64,000 bases of DNA from Apteryx mantelli (Eukaryota > Chordata > Aves > Apterygiformes > Apterygidae): contig NC_089979.1 in assembly GCF_036417845.1 (NCBI RefSeq), positions 21,780,458 through 21,844,457 of the forward strand. The letters run 5' to 3'. Made by a program: the position numbers and the translations under genes. The notes beneath the pieces were generated by a model. That model ran no database searches, was not told the DNA's origin, and saw nothing but the letters and a program-made list of their open reading frames with translations. Below are positions 47,178-59,800 of the stretch, in pieces. Each line of letters begins with the position of its first letter. Within the stretch, counting starts at the first letter, position 1.

Positions 47178-47934
47178 GCACGTCATATCTTTAAACACTA
47201 ATACTTCATTTTCTAATTAATCATTACTACCAATTTCCCCTTTTAATAAAGGGAAAGAGCTAGTGTAAATTACACTTTTACAGTAAATAGCTTGTGAGCT
47301 GTTGCTTTACAAGAGCAGAACTGTATAGCACTCAGCTAATAACAAAACTACATATCATCTGGTTTTGGTTGTTTTTTTCTAAAAATTGGGGCAAAAGCTC
47401 TTTTACAGATTACAAATTCAAATACTTTATAACTCTATATGGGACATTAAACCTTTTTCTAATCTCAGGGAAGATACAATAACTCAGATATACTCGGAAT
47501 CATGAGTTTCCAAGTCAAAAGAGAAATACCAGTCAGGGAGGGGGGGAAAAGCCCTAAAAGAATAGAATATGGACTTTGTCACTAAGCTAAGTGATGCATT
47601 ATAATTTTCACTTACGCATTATATGATTCATTTGCAAAAGAATGAGAGGAAGGGTTTCCTTAGTTAGATGCTTGTATTTGTTTATGTAATATTTCAACAG
47701 TTTTAAGTGACAAAATTAACTGTAAAAAGATGTATGGTAGCATTAAAAATGCCTATATTCTGTTTTCTTTTCCCTACTGAATATTTTCTGTAAATCTGTA
47801 TACCACAGACGACAACCGTCAATACAGCTGCATCGGTCAGGGTTGTCAGAGTTGGATCCCTGACTGATGTAACCATACCAGCCACTTTATTGTATCTACA
47901 CGAGATAAAGCTTGTGCGTACAGCTTGCAATAGA

Positions 47935-48250
47935 AATGACTGCTCCAGGCTCAGCTAAAGCCTTGGGCAGGTATACACCGCCGAGGTGCTTTCTGGCCTC
48001 CTGGGCAGGCTGGAGCTGCGCAGCCACGAGGACCAGGCGCAACCGTAACCGTGCGGCGTGGGGACTCCCGCGTGCCCGGGGACGCCTGGCGCGGCGCGGC
48101 TGTTCGGCTGACGTGCCCAGGGCTGCCCGCGCCGGGAGCCCAGGCCCTGTCTGCGGCGATGTGCGGGCTCGCGCTGCTTCCTCTGCGAGAGCCTCGGTAG
48201 CTACAAGCTCGGGGCTGCTCATCTCCACAGACTGCTTTTTTTTCCAAAGA
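47935..48250. promoter_or_regulatory. Second, smaller CpG island
   Basis: A sharply bounded GC- and CpG-rich segment in AT-rich DNA. It is open in overlapping frames on both strands (47912-48259 plus, 47896-48228 and 47951-48247 minus), again with the Arg/Ala/Pro-rich look of chance frames. It may be a promoter or first exon of an unidentified transcript, or an enhancer island. No linked exons were recognised. Confidence 0.5.
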
Positions 48251-50613
48251 GCACTATGAATTCATCTCACGTTACATGCTGCATTAAATATACCTCGATG
48301 TCTTTACAACGGGTTTTCTATAACGTATATCTCCACTTGCAAAGAACAGAATAACTCTGGGCTGGGTCAGACTGAAAATTTTTATTCTTAAATGAGCTTT
48401 CGCTAAATGCTGAGAAAAGAGAACACTTGCACACTCCAGTATCAGTACTAAATTCTTCAGGCTTTTTCAGGTTTCTCATGTTATTGTGAGAAGGAAAAGA
48501 CAAAAGACGTTTTGGAGAACATCTTGTTCCAGTCCCAGATAAGAAAGTTCCACAGTTGGAATTAATTTGAAGAGATTCTGGTGAGAAGCAGAGAGTGATA
48601 CAGCTTCAAGGCCAGGAAGTACTTAAGATTAGGAACTGCTACAAATCCCCATGCTATGATTTATTTATTTATTTATTTATTTATTTATTTTCTGCAGAGA
48701 AGCTATTTCTCCATCTTCCCAAATCCATGGCCTGTCAAACCTTCACCCCTCCTTAGGGCTTGAATTTTTTAACCAATCAGTCCTCAGACAAAGTGCTGCC
48801 CGAACTTATGCCCAAACTGGAAATTTCTGGGATTACTAATCAGAGGCTGCCAAGTTCCTCCTGTCACATGCCACAGGGCAAGGCCAGTTTCATTGCCGTT
48901 TGTGAAATAACTGTTAGCTCTTTTCTCCTGTGCTCCACCACTTCATGAAAGTTCCCTTATAAAGCACTATCATCCCCAAACACTGCAGAATTATGAGTCA
49001 AGCTTCCCAAATCCAGTAGACTGAATTAAAATGATATGGTTTGCATTCTTTTCTATTAGTTTTATTTTGCTGAACCAATAGGTCATATTTGGGCATTTTT
49101 GTCTTCAAGGATCTGCCTCAGATACATCTTTAAAGATGCCTCTTTAAAAAAAAAAGAGACTCTGTGATAAAATTTTGAGAGCTGGCAACAGTGTGTGCCA
49201 TATTTATATTTGCTTGTGATATTTATATTTCTAGACTTAACCATTTAATAGCAACAGCAGTGTTGAAGTATTAAACATCGGTGATCTCATTTTAAAGATG
49301 GACAGAATGAGAAAAAAAAAAAAGCTAATGTTTTTCAGAGCTGCACCAGGAGCTTCCATCCTGGGCAGACCCGTGGAGGCCATGGCTTCCATTTTCCAGT
49401 CAGACCAGTACGCTATGTCAGGAGCAATGAGCAGGCCATGGAAAGCAGCACAATAAACAAGGTGCACTGATTTGGTGTGAAACATCCTGTGCCAAAATGT
49501 ACCAGAATACACAAATTCAGTATGCAAAGCAAGGGAAATACAAGAGCTACAAAGACAGACTCGACAAGGTTCCGACATCGATGATTCTGTGACTGTCTGT
49601 GCACACGCAGTATTGAACATCTCCTAACCGCTCTTAGCATGCGAATTGTTCACAACAGCTACTAAAAAGGCATATGCTGGCATAATTTATCCTCTATTCT
49701 TGCCAGTGGAGCCTATTTTTTAAAAAGCAAGGTCATATTCTTTTTGTTCGTAGGCACCAATAATGTATTTTATCAGACTGACCGCTACAGTTAGGAAAAT
49801 AAGATAAACTGTCAGGAAGTTGAAATTGAAAGAGTGCAGTGGTAGCAGAATATCCTCAAATTCTTACACTTTCTTCTCACTCACAATTTCTTATATTGGA
49901 ACCTACGTATGAGCAATCACTGAAAGATAACAATTGATTAGAAGACAATCCTATGTTGAAATAATGCTCTCCAGAGCCATTCTCCTCACTGCACAGGCCC
50001 CGCAATCACCAAACTCATTATCAGAAGCAAGCTGCCTGCAGCCAAAAGTGAACTAAATGCATTTAGGCCTTGCCTGAGAACAAAACATAACCAACATCTC
50101 TCGACTACCAGCACAATAAATACAACTTAAAATAGAACCATCAGCATCCCCAGATCCTCTACCTGTACTTATGGGAATGCAACACATTTCATCGAGTGCA
50201 CCAGGTGCTCTCAGGGCAGCAACACTGTGCACCGGCAGAGCCAGCACATATTGTCTGCAAAGGGCAGAAGCACCTGGGTATCAGTGAGGCAATGCTTCTT
50301 TGAAAATAACCAACCTCGTTCTGATGCCTTAGTGCTGAGCCTCGAGGAATCCGACAGTATTTCTCTCCAAAGAAAAACTTGGGTGCATCCACAAATCTGC
50401 TGGATACCAAAACCCATCAGCTCAGAAACAGAGGGTTTTTTCAGATTAAAATCTCCGTTCCCTCCCGATATCTCTCTTCCTCAGGCTCTCCTTCCTCTTT
50501 CTGTTCCCTCCTCTAATATCTCTGTCCTTCCAAGATATCAGCTACTTTTTTTTTTTGAGATGGTCATAGACATAGCTAGTGTAATAACTACAAGACAGTC
50601 TTCTCAACTTATA
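48251..50613. other. Intergenic DNA, no gene recognised
   Basis: AT-rich, with a (TTTA)n array at 48660-48690 and short A runs. Open frames such as 49237-49620 (minus) show no recognisable similarity. Confidence 0.5.
48660..48690. repeat. (TTTA)n tetranucleotide repeat
   Basis: About seven to eight TTTA units. Confidence 0.9.
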
Positions 50614-53430
50614 TCACAGAATCACAGAATGGTTGAGGTTGGAAGGGACCTCTGGAGATCATCTAGTCCACCCCCCCTGCTCAAGCAGGGTCACCTAGAG
50701 CACATTGCACAGGATTGCATCCAGGCGCGTTTCGAATATCTCCAGAGAAGGAGAGTCCACCACCTCTCTGGGCAACCTGTTCCAATGCTCTGTCACCCTC
50801 GCAGTGAAAAAGTTTTTCCTCATGTTCAGATGGAACTGTCTGTGTTTCAGTTTGTGCCCGTTGCCTCGTGTCCTGTCACTCGGCACCACTCAAAAGAGTC
50901 TGGCTCCATCCTCTTGACACCCTCCCTTCAGATATTTGTACACATTAATAAGATCCCCTCTGTCTTCTCTAGGCTAAACAGGCCCAGCTCTCTCAGCCTT
51001 TCCTCATAAGAGAGATGTTCCAGTCCCCTAATCATCTTTGTAGCCCTTCACTGGACTTGCTCCAGTAGTGCCACATCCCTCTTGTGCTGGGGAGCCCAGA
51101 ACTGGATGCAGCACTCCAGATGTGGCCTCAGCAGGGCTGAGTAGAGGGGGAGGATCACCTCCCTCGACCTGCTGGCAACACTCTTCCTGATGCACCCCAG
51201 GATACCATTGGCCTTCTTGACCACAAGGGCACATTGCTGCCTCATGCTTACCTTGGTGTCCACCAGCACTCCCAGGTCCTTCTCCGCAGAGCTGCTTTCC
51301 AGCAGGTCAACCCCCAACCTGTACTGGTGCATGGGGTTATTCCTCCCCAGGTGCAGGACCCTGCACTTGCCTTTGTTGAACTTCATGAGGTTCCTCTCTG
51401 CCCACCTCTCCAGGCTGTCCAGGTCTCCCTGAATGGCGGCACAGCCCTCTGGGGTATCAGCCACTCCTCCCAGTTTTGTATCGTCAGCAAACTTGCTGAG
51501 GGTGCACTCTGTCCCTTCATCCAGGTCACTGATGAAGAAGTTGAACAAGACTGGACCCAGGACTGAGCCCTGGGGGACACCGCTAGCTACAGGCCTCCAA
51601 CTAGACTCTGCACCGCTGATCACAACTCTCTGAGCTCTGCCATTCAGCCAGTTCTCAATCCACCTCACTGTCCACTCATCTAACCCACACTTCCTGAGCT
51701 TCCCTATGAGGATGCTATGGGAGACAGTGTCAAAAGCCTTGCTGAAGTCAAGGGAGACAACATCCACTGCTCTCCCCTCATCTACCCAGCCAGTCATTCC
51801 ATCATAGAAGGCTATCAGATTGGTTAGGCATGATTTCCCCTTGGTGAAGCCATGCTGACTACTCCTGATCACCTTCTTTTCCTCCACATGCTTGGAGATG
51901 GCCTCCAGGATGAGCTGCTCCATCACCTTTCTGGGGATGGAGGTGAGGCTGACTGGCCTGTAGTTCTCTGGGTCCTCCTTCTTGCCCTTTTTGAAGACTG
52001 GGGTGACATTGGCTTTCTTCCAGTCTTCAGGCACCTCTCCTGTCCTCCATGACCTTTTAAAGATGATGGAGAGTGGCTTAGCAATGACATCCGCCAGCTC
52101 CCTCAGCACTCGTGGGTGCATCCCATCAGGGCCCATGGATTTGTGGGTGTCAAGTTTGCCTAAATGATCTCTAACCCGATCCTCCTTGACCAAGGGAAAG
52201 TCTTCCTTTCTCCAGACTTTCTCTCTTGCCTCCAGGATCTGGGGTTCCTGAGGGCTGGCCTGAGCAGTAAACACTGAAGCAAAGACGGCATTTAGTAACT
52301 CTGCCTTCTCTGCATCCTTCGTCACCAGGGCACCTACCCCATTCAGCAATGGGCCCACAGTTTCCCTAGTCTTCCTCTTGCTACTGAGGTATTTGAAGAA
52401 GCCCTTCTTGTTGTCCTTGACATCCCTTGCCAGATTAAACTCCAAACGGGCCTTAGCCTTCCTCGTCACATCCCTGCACACTCTGACATCGTTCCTATAT
52501 TCCTCCCAAGTGGCCTGTCCCCCTTTCCACTTTCTGTAGACTTCCTTCTTCTGGTTGAGTTTTGCCAGGAGCTCCTTGCTCATCCATGCAGGTCTCCTAC
52601 CTCCTTTGCTTGACTTCCTACTCATAGGGATGCACCGCTCTTGAGCCTGGAGGAGGTGATGCTTGAATATTAACCAGCTCTCTTGAATGCCCCTTCCTTC
52701 TAGGGCCCTAACCCATGGGATTCCTCCAAGTAGGTCCCTGAAGAGGACAAAGTTTGCTCTCCTGAAGTCCAGGGTTGTGATCCTACTTGGTGCCCTGCCT
52801 CCTCCTCGCAGGATCCTGAACTCCACCATCTCATGGTCACTGCAGCCAAGGCTGCCTTCGACCTTCACATCTTCCACCAGTCCTTCTTTGTTTGTTAGTA
52901 CAAGGTCCAGCAGCACACCTCTCCTTGTTGGCTGCTCCACCACCTGTGTCAAGAAGTTGTCACCAATGCTCTGCAGGAACCTCCAGGACTGTTTGTGCCT
53001 AGCTGTGTTGTCTCTCCAGCAGATATCGGGGTGGTTGAAGTCCCCCATGAGAACCAGGGCCTGGGATTGTGAGGCTACTTCCAGCTGTCTCTAGAAGGCC
53101 TCATCGACTTCCTCTTCCTGATCAGGTGGCCTGTAGTAAACACCCACAACAGTGTCACCTCTGTTAGCCTGCCCTTTGATCCTTACCCATAAGTTCTCGA
53201 CTCGCTCTTCATCCACCCCTAGGCACAGCTCAGTACATTCCAGTTGCTCTCTCACATGAAGAGCAACTCCACCACCTCGCTTTCCTGGCCTGTCTTTCCT
53301 AAAAAGCACGTAGCCATCCATGGCAGCACTCCAGTCATGCGAGCTATCCCACCATGTCTCTGTAATGGCAATGAGATCATGGCCCTGCGACCGCACACAG
53401 ATCTCTAGTTCTTCCTGTTTATATATAGTT
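50614..53430 (-). mobile_element. CR1 LINE retrotransposon, 5'-truncated
   Basis: Read on the minus strand, the element runs from within the endonuclease part of ORF2 (about 53430) to the typical CR1 3' end at about 50614, where two copies of ATTCTGTG stand in place of a poly(A) tail. Just inside that end is the well-known CR1 tail sequence (on plus: GGTTGAGGTTGGAAGGGACC). At about 2.8 kb it lacks ORF1 and the start of ORF2, as most CR1 copies do because reverse transcription stops early. No clear target-site duplication was seen, which is usual for CR1. The long open stretches suggest a younger copy than most, but I cannot assign a subfamily by eye. Confidence 0.95.
50695..53430 (-). pseudogene. 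CR1 ORF2 (endonuclease and reverse transcriptase), broken
   Basis: One frame runs from about 53430 to 51048, interrupted only by TAG (plus CTA at 53091-53093) where family members continue from EAF into [10 protein letters not shown]. It then ends at TGA (plus TCA at 51048-51050), which replaces the residue after LLEQVQ. The last part (minus, 50889-50695, ending in LCNVL) is in another frame, so an indel lies near 50960-50985. A further in-frame TGA sits just before MVPSDRTRG. Endonuclease landmarks: [14 protein letters not shown] and CSDHE. Reverse transcriptase landmarks: the [13 protein letters not shown] aspartate motif, [10 protein letters not shown] and the catalytic FADDTK. The enzyme would nick target DNA and copy CR1 RNA at the nick. 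This copy has three stops and a frameshift and cannot make a full protein. Confidence 0.93.
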
Positions 53431-53484
53431 TTGAAGTCTGATGCTTCTATTTCAGGTCTGAAGGACTTGCATGCCCCAAAACTT

Positions 53485-53565
53485 GTCTAATTTTTCCAGT
53501 GACAACAGTTGGTATAATAAAAGATTATATTACCTCTACGAACAAACTTTGTCTGGACTATGTCT
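53485..53565 (+). repeat. Possible old interspersed repeat fragment
   Basis: The stretch with TTGTCTAATTTTTCCAG and ACAGTTGGTATAATAAAAGA, then TTACCTC, resembles a motif I associate with a dispersed repeat in reptile and other amniote DNA. I cannot name the family, and recall alone is weak support. It lies just beside the 5' end of the CR1 copy. Confidence 0.3.
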
Positions 53566-53780
53566 TTAGGCTGTAATAACTACAGCACCATCGTCATTCT
53601 TCTTCATGTGACATAGTCAAACAGCAGGTACTTTAATTTTTTTTCTTTCCATAAGTGATACACAAAGTTAGAATAAACCAAGTACTGGGGGCTTTTTCAG
53701 ACAGATGGCTCAGAGAGAGAATGAGAGAGCCTCCAAATAGTACTTCGACCTTTAGAGCCTTAATTCAGACAGAAATCATG

Positions 53781-53820
53781 GAGGGGTGGGGGGACAGGGT
53801 GGGGGGCAGGGGCAGGGGGA
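53781..53820 (+). other. G-rich tract with G-quadruplex potential
   Basis: At least five runs of three or more G (GGGG, GGGGGG, GGG, GGGGGG, GGGG, GGGGG) are separated by loops of one to three bases. This satisfies the usual G-quadruplex pattern on the plus strand. Confidence 0.8.
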
Positions 53821-56800
53821 GTTGTGGTTTCAAAAGACATACACAAACAACTGAATTTAAAATAATTAAATTCAGGACCAGAATAAGGTAAGAACAGAGA
53901 AATATATTCAACCAATGACATCTGAATGTCAAAAACCCTCTTGAATTAAGTTGGAATTAGTTGCGGAAAGCTCATTATAATGTTGAATTAAAATGAATAT
54001 TATGCTTAACTGAAAACAAAAAAAATATTAGGTTGAATACTTTGACTTCCAGGCTTTTTTTTTTTACTTCTGCTTTTAAGGCCAACATCTGGCAGGAATG
54101 TCTTTTTGAGGAGAAACAGAAAAGAGAGAAAACTCAGCTGTAACAAGAGAAGGAAATCATCTGCCCAAAAAAATGGGGAAAAATATAAGTATAAAGTGAA
54201 AAAGAACATAAACAAAATAAGCCTAAAGAAGCAGCCTGTCAGGAGTGGTTGAATAAATATATACAGTGGGGTAAGGGAATAGGAAGAAAAGAAAAGAAGA
54301 CATGCAAATATTTTGACTAGAAGTCAAAAAAGTCAAAAGCTAGTGCATCTGATGAACCTGATGTAGATCAAAAGAACTTGGTGAAGGAGATGGAGGGGAA
54401 TGTCATGTGGTTTGATCAGCAAGAGAGGAAGATGGTTTCTGTGGCAGCATTGTAACCTCCATCCAAGATCAGACAGCAAAACAAAAAGAGGAAAAAAAAA
54501 AGAGCTTTACTAATTATGGATCAAGAACATCAATTTACAAAAGTTGAGTTTTAACTACTGGTTTTACATAATTTGTGCTATAATGTGTTCAGATTTCATC
54601 TCATTTACATCAGGATGCTTCAATGGATGTTATAAACCTCAATTGCTTTGGGATCTGATAACTGCTTCATATATTCTGATTAGTTCGCTTTATTAAATAC
54701 CTGAGCTGCTAAAGTTAAAGCAAACACTGTCGCATCAAACTTCTTTCATTGACTACTGTATTGCTTTTAATGAGCAATGGAGACCTAATCCCCAAGAATT
54801 TACTTCCCTAAAAAACCTGCCACTTTAGAGAGATATATGATGTGATATTCACACGTATTTTCAAACATTCAGTTTGGCTCCATCAGAGATTTATTCGCAC
54901 ATTCATTCTTCAGCTTACTTTAAAAGAGATTCATAAAAACCAGACATTTGAATTCCAGCATAAATGTGTATTTGTGTCAAGCGTCATCTTCTACGTTAGG
55001 TGCAGTTGTATTCAATAGCGAAGAGAGAAGCAATTTTGCAGAGCTGTCACTGTTATAAAAAGAGGATTAGTCTAATGGATCAAGTATGCCGGTTACAATG
55101 CTAAACTCCATAAAAGCATGGAGCTTAAAACAAAGACTTTGGAAATGTGCATTACCTATTGTATTTGAAAGAATATTTCATTCTCTTCCTGTATTTGAGA
55201 TATCAACTCTAAGCTCCCAACACAGTGGGAGCCATAGGGAGGGGGCATGTCCTGAACGAAGCACAGAACCGACCAGTGAGAAAGCTCACAACACTTTTGG
55301 TACATTAGTTTTCCTTCGCGAAATAATTCCTACCAGCTCCCCCGTAGGTTTTTTTTTCCCTCTGTTTTGGGTACAGTAACCCTTGTCTTTGGCCTTGCTC
55401 CTTTTCATGTATTACTTTGAACAGTAAGAAGTTTTTTCCATTTCTCATTTATATTTCAAAGTTTTTACACACTCAACCACACTCCCGCTTGCTAACTATT
55501 TAGCATCTCATCTACTTTTTTCAACATTACAGTCATCCTATAAAAAACACAACGTAAAAAGTATATAGAATACTTCAGCTTTGATGTTACAGTTCTAATT
55601 CCACCACCTACAAGCACTCGAAATGCCTACCTCACTCTAGAACTATATACTGAGAGTCCCCCCCCAAACTGACCTTTGGGGATTTGAGATTTTTAAGTAT
55701 TTTTGTTAGTATAAAACCATGAACTTTAGCCATAGTCTTGCCTCAGACTGTTTCCATGGCTACTGAGACCAGTTTTTATTTCCCCAGGGCATGGATAATC
55801 ATCAAGGGAGAACCTCTTGAAACCCTAATGCATGTACCATCATTCTTCCACTGCTTATTAGCAGCTCGCACGTATCCCCAGAGTCCTGAGCTAGCTATGC
55901 CAGTCAGTTAACATAAACCACTCAGCACTTTCTCAAGAGGATCAACAATAGCTAAAGATATTAGCACTTTATAGGAACACTTCTACTTTCTTAAAATAAC
56001 ACTGCCACGTCTTGCTTCGTGGCCTGTTTCTCTACTGATACATCTTACGTAAATTGTGGATTTTGGCTGTTTGTAAAGTGTTTCAACGAGACTGTTTTGG
56101 AATGATGTACTATATGAATACACATAGCCACAGGTCACTCACTCACAAAGTGACACAATGCCCCACCAAAGCATGTACAACACTGCAGGCTATGGGTGGT
56201 GTCCTCAGACACACCAAAGCAAATCAAGGGTTCAGAGCAGAAGAAAAGTCATTCAGGTGCCTCTGCAAACTCCATCCTAAATCCCTTTCTTTTTAATACT
56301 GAATAACTTTTGTACTGTAAATTCCAGAATCTTCCACAGAAATTCAAGAAATCTCATTTCTTTGAAGATCCTATGCTTCTCTGGAAAGTTAAAGCATGAA
56401 GCGATTCTATATTGTCATTACAAAGCATCAGACAAGCTTTGCTAAAGACAGACTCCTTCTGCTTTAAACCTCTGTGGGCTTGGTTTCAGTTCAGGAGTCC
56501 CTAGGTAGCCCATATTGGTGTCCCTAGGTCGTCCGTATTGGACAAAAATACAACAGGATTCAGAAGGATCTCTGCTGGGGTAAGGAATACAGCATCAAAT
56601 CAACTCGTAATTTTCTTTCACCATCTTTAATAATGCAGAATGGTCAGAGTCATTTCCTGGAAGTTTGTTTTTTTTTAAAATGTAATTATGATTAGCAAAT
56701 TCATGGGCCAGTCTGCAGGCATCAGATGTGACCTCTGGCAAATGCAAAAGGTTTTTATTGTAAAAATTCCTGTTGGATTTCTGCTCATGTTTTTCATTCT

Positions 56801-59800
56801 CCGTTCATGTAATCACATTAACGAGTTATTTGGGAAACAGCTTTCCTTCTCAAGAATGAAGTGCAAACTGAGTTCATTTGTAATCTGAAGTATGTTCACT
56901 TAGCAACCAAACTTATAAAACATTGAATTAAGATTCCAAACTTTTGTGTCCAAAGTGACATCTGGAATGAAGAGATCATATCAATTTATTATAGTAATGG
57001 AAAGTTTAATTGCAAATATATGATGTCTATGCAAAACGACTTATTTTGGTAAATTTTGTATTAAAATTCTGACAATATTAAACAAAAATTTCATTATAGA
57101 TACTCTCTGAAAAAGAATAAGAAGCTAACAAAATATCAATATTTTTGCCATTTAATATTTCAGCATTAAGTTCTTACATCCACAAGTTGAACAGTGTAGT
57201 AATTTAATATTTACAGAAAATTTAGATTTTCATAGTTTGGTCCATATAATAGCTGGTTTTATTGTGTGCCTTTTTTATCATCATTTATATCTTTAAATTG
57301 TGACACATAGCCTAGCTGGTTCAGGCAAGGTAACAGGACAAAATTTAGCTCTCCCAGTACATAGTAATTCACTTATTATCTCAAATCTGTTTACACACTA
57401 GCTCTTTCTTGATTGACATGCATTAAAGCAATTAATAACAAACAGGAGGGTTCCTCCTTGCTCACTGAAATGCACCTCTGTCATACGACAGCTGCCTGCT
57501 CTCTCCTCAGTAACTGAGTCACAACAGATGAATTCCCCTTGAGTTTTCACCAAAACCTGATCAAGGGTTTTGTTTTTTGCAGGCGGCATCTGTTGAAGCT
57601 GTCATGCCGTAATGTGAAAGAAACATTAAACAAGTTCTGAGATCTAAGCGGGAACCTGTTACAGCTACAACGAAAAAGTGGCCTGCAATGGAATATCGCC
57701 CAGGGCTCAAAGTTTGTCATTTCCCATCCCAAAATGAATTATTAGCAATACTTGTATAACAGACCTCTGTGTTACACCTCTTGCTGCCTTTAGTTCAATG
57801 ACTCTTCTATCGGTATGAACTTACTAATGGTGTTACTTGTGTAAGACTCGTGGACTAAAATCTGAAAGTATTTGTATTAATAGCATTTTTAGTTATTGAC
57901 ATTTGTGCAGTTACAGTCTCATTCCTATTTCTGACTATGAGCAGATTGTGCAGCAATGTATCTGTCAGTTAGACCGTATTTCTTATTTAAAATATGATTA
58001 GGCTCTGTCGACAGGGGCAGACAGTTCTTCACATTGTGTTCCTCCCTGGCTGCATGTAACTTTTCCATTAAAGTAGTGTTGTTCTTCTGCTGATAAGGTC
58101 TTCTGAGGGGCACGGTGTATTTCTTAGACACAGCATTTCACTTATACAGCTGTCCTGCTTTCAGAGAGCTGACCTAAATCTGGCCACCATGGACTATCAG
58201 CAGAGCAAACATACACTTATTTCTGTCTGGAAACATCATTTTATTTACCTACAATGACAGAAGATGCCTTATGTCACATGCAGGCAGATTCCAGGTAGAT
58301 TCTGGCACAGCATCGGAATGAGAATCGGTAAAGTAATCCCGTAGTAACTGAAAATGACATTTTTTGCAAGCATAACAAAAACAAAAGAATCAGAGGCTGA
58401 TAAAGCTGATAAGGCTGAGGATCCTTACAAAAATGTTGCTGTGCAGATCAGCAAATCTGATATGGACACAGTTTTTACAGCATCCCTCAGTTTTATGCAA
58501 ATAACTGATGTTGTTTTGGCAGAATTGTTCACTTGGTCTGTCTAGTAAAGGTGACGTTTCCCCTTTAAGCATGTACTCTGTATCGACTGATTGAATTAAA
58601 CAGATAAGCTATAGCCTAATGGTAGTTAGTTTCTTTATGAAGTTATAAATTACCTCTCAGTAGCTACACTTCATTTGCATGTTCTTGTATTTTTTTGATT
58701 GCCCTCTGCTCCAATCTAATAGCTGTTCTCAGTGGATAGTGTTCCTAGAAAAAAATCAAATGTTTTTACCAAAAGAAGGTCTGGAGTAACAGCTTCAGGG
58801 AAAAATGTGTTTGCTAAACACCAGTTACTACCAACTACAGCTTTAGCAATTTAAGCTGAAATCAGCGGGCTCATATGAAACAACAACTGAGCTTACTGGT
58901 AAGAAAGACTTCCAACAATTCACTGGTCCCCAGCTGGCCAATTTAACAGATGAAGTAGGGTTAATGGTTTGTTTTGTGGGAAGGGAAGGGAAAAGGGAAG
59001 AGTACAAGCCTCTGAAAGGAAAACAGAGATTTGACATACAGAGTAGTAAGTGGAGCAAAGTATGTTGCTAGTTATTTGTAAATGATTATGGACAAAATGT
59101 AACATTGTGATAACATACTGAAACAAAGGTATACTGACTGGCACCAGGTAATTGTAGGACTTACTTGTATAATAAAAAGGTATATAAAATGCAGACAAGC
59201 ATGTATGTTCTACACTAGGACCTTTATTGCAAGGAATAGACTTGAGAATGTGCTGAGTGACTTTGAACTGAAAAGAGTTTCTTCTGCTTTAAAAATAATC
59301 TATTAATTTTGTAATGGGTGTATTTTTTCTAAAGAAACTACTAATGGAGTGTTTGAAAGTATAGGAGATATTAAAATGCTATATTGAGAACACTCATTAT
59401 CAATTTGAGCAATGTGTACTTCCTTTTTTTTTTTTCTTTCTGGGCCAAACCCTTCTTTATTTACCAGCTGAGTAAGTGGTCCTGGTGGACCAGTCAGCTG
59501 AAAAGCCCTGTGATCATGAGACCATGAGATTTTTTCAGTTATTTGAGTCATATTAATCACAACTCAGCTAATTAGCAATTTTGAAAGGATCAGCCCACTA
59601 ACAAATTAAAAGAAGCATTTCTATACAAAGGGCAATTGTTCTTTTCAGCTCTGTTCTTGATAGTAATAAATAAAAGCATCTATTGTTTAAAAGCAGGGAA
59701 ATGTCTCATCTGTAGTGATAGGGATTCATTTTGGAATGACACAGTCACAGTCTTTATGTTTTCAGTGTTTTGTGCAGTATGTTTGGTTTTCTGCTTATTG

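Larger units (their letters stand above)
41293..47930. other. Intergenic DNA, no gene recognised
   Basis: About 6.6 kb of AT-rich DNA. It holds a small GC-richer patch followed by AATAAA and an A23 run (about 45200-45590) and a TA-rich run (47113-47177). A cluster of CCTTGCAAGG-like half-palindromes lies at about 42595-42640. No open frame shows recognisable similarity. Confidence 0.5.

Noticed and set aside
47896..48259. Open frames of about 100 codons on both strands in the second island
   Set aside because: Same reason: GC-driven lack of stops and no recognisable family.
50227..51009. 260-codon plus-strand frame
   Set aside because: Most of it is the antisense of the CR1 3' end and has no independent similarity.
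52687..53094. 135-codon plus-strand frame inside the CR1 region
   Set aside because: Antisense shadow of CR1 ORF2.
58354..58545. Frame with an acidic Lys/Asp-rich start followed by a hydrophobic end
   Set aside because: No family recognised and no linked exons; probably a chance frame.
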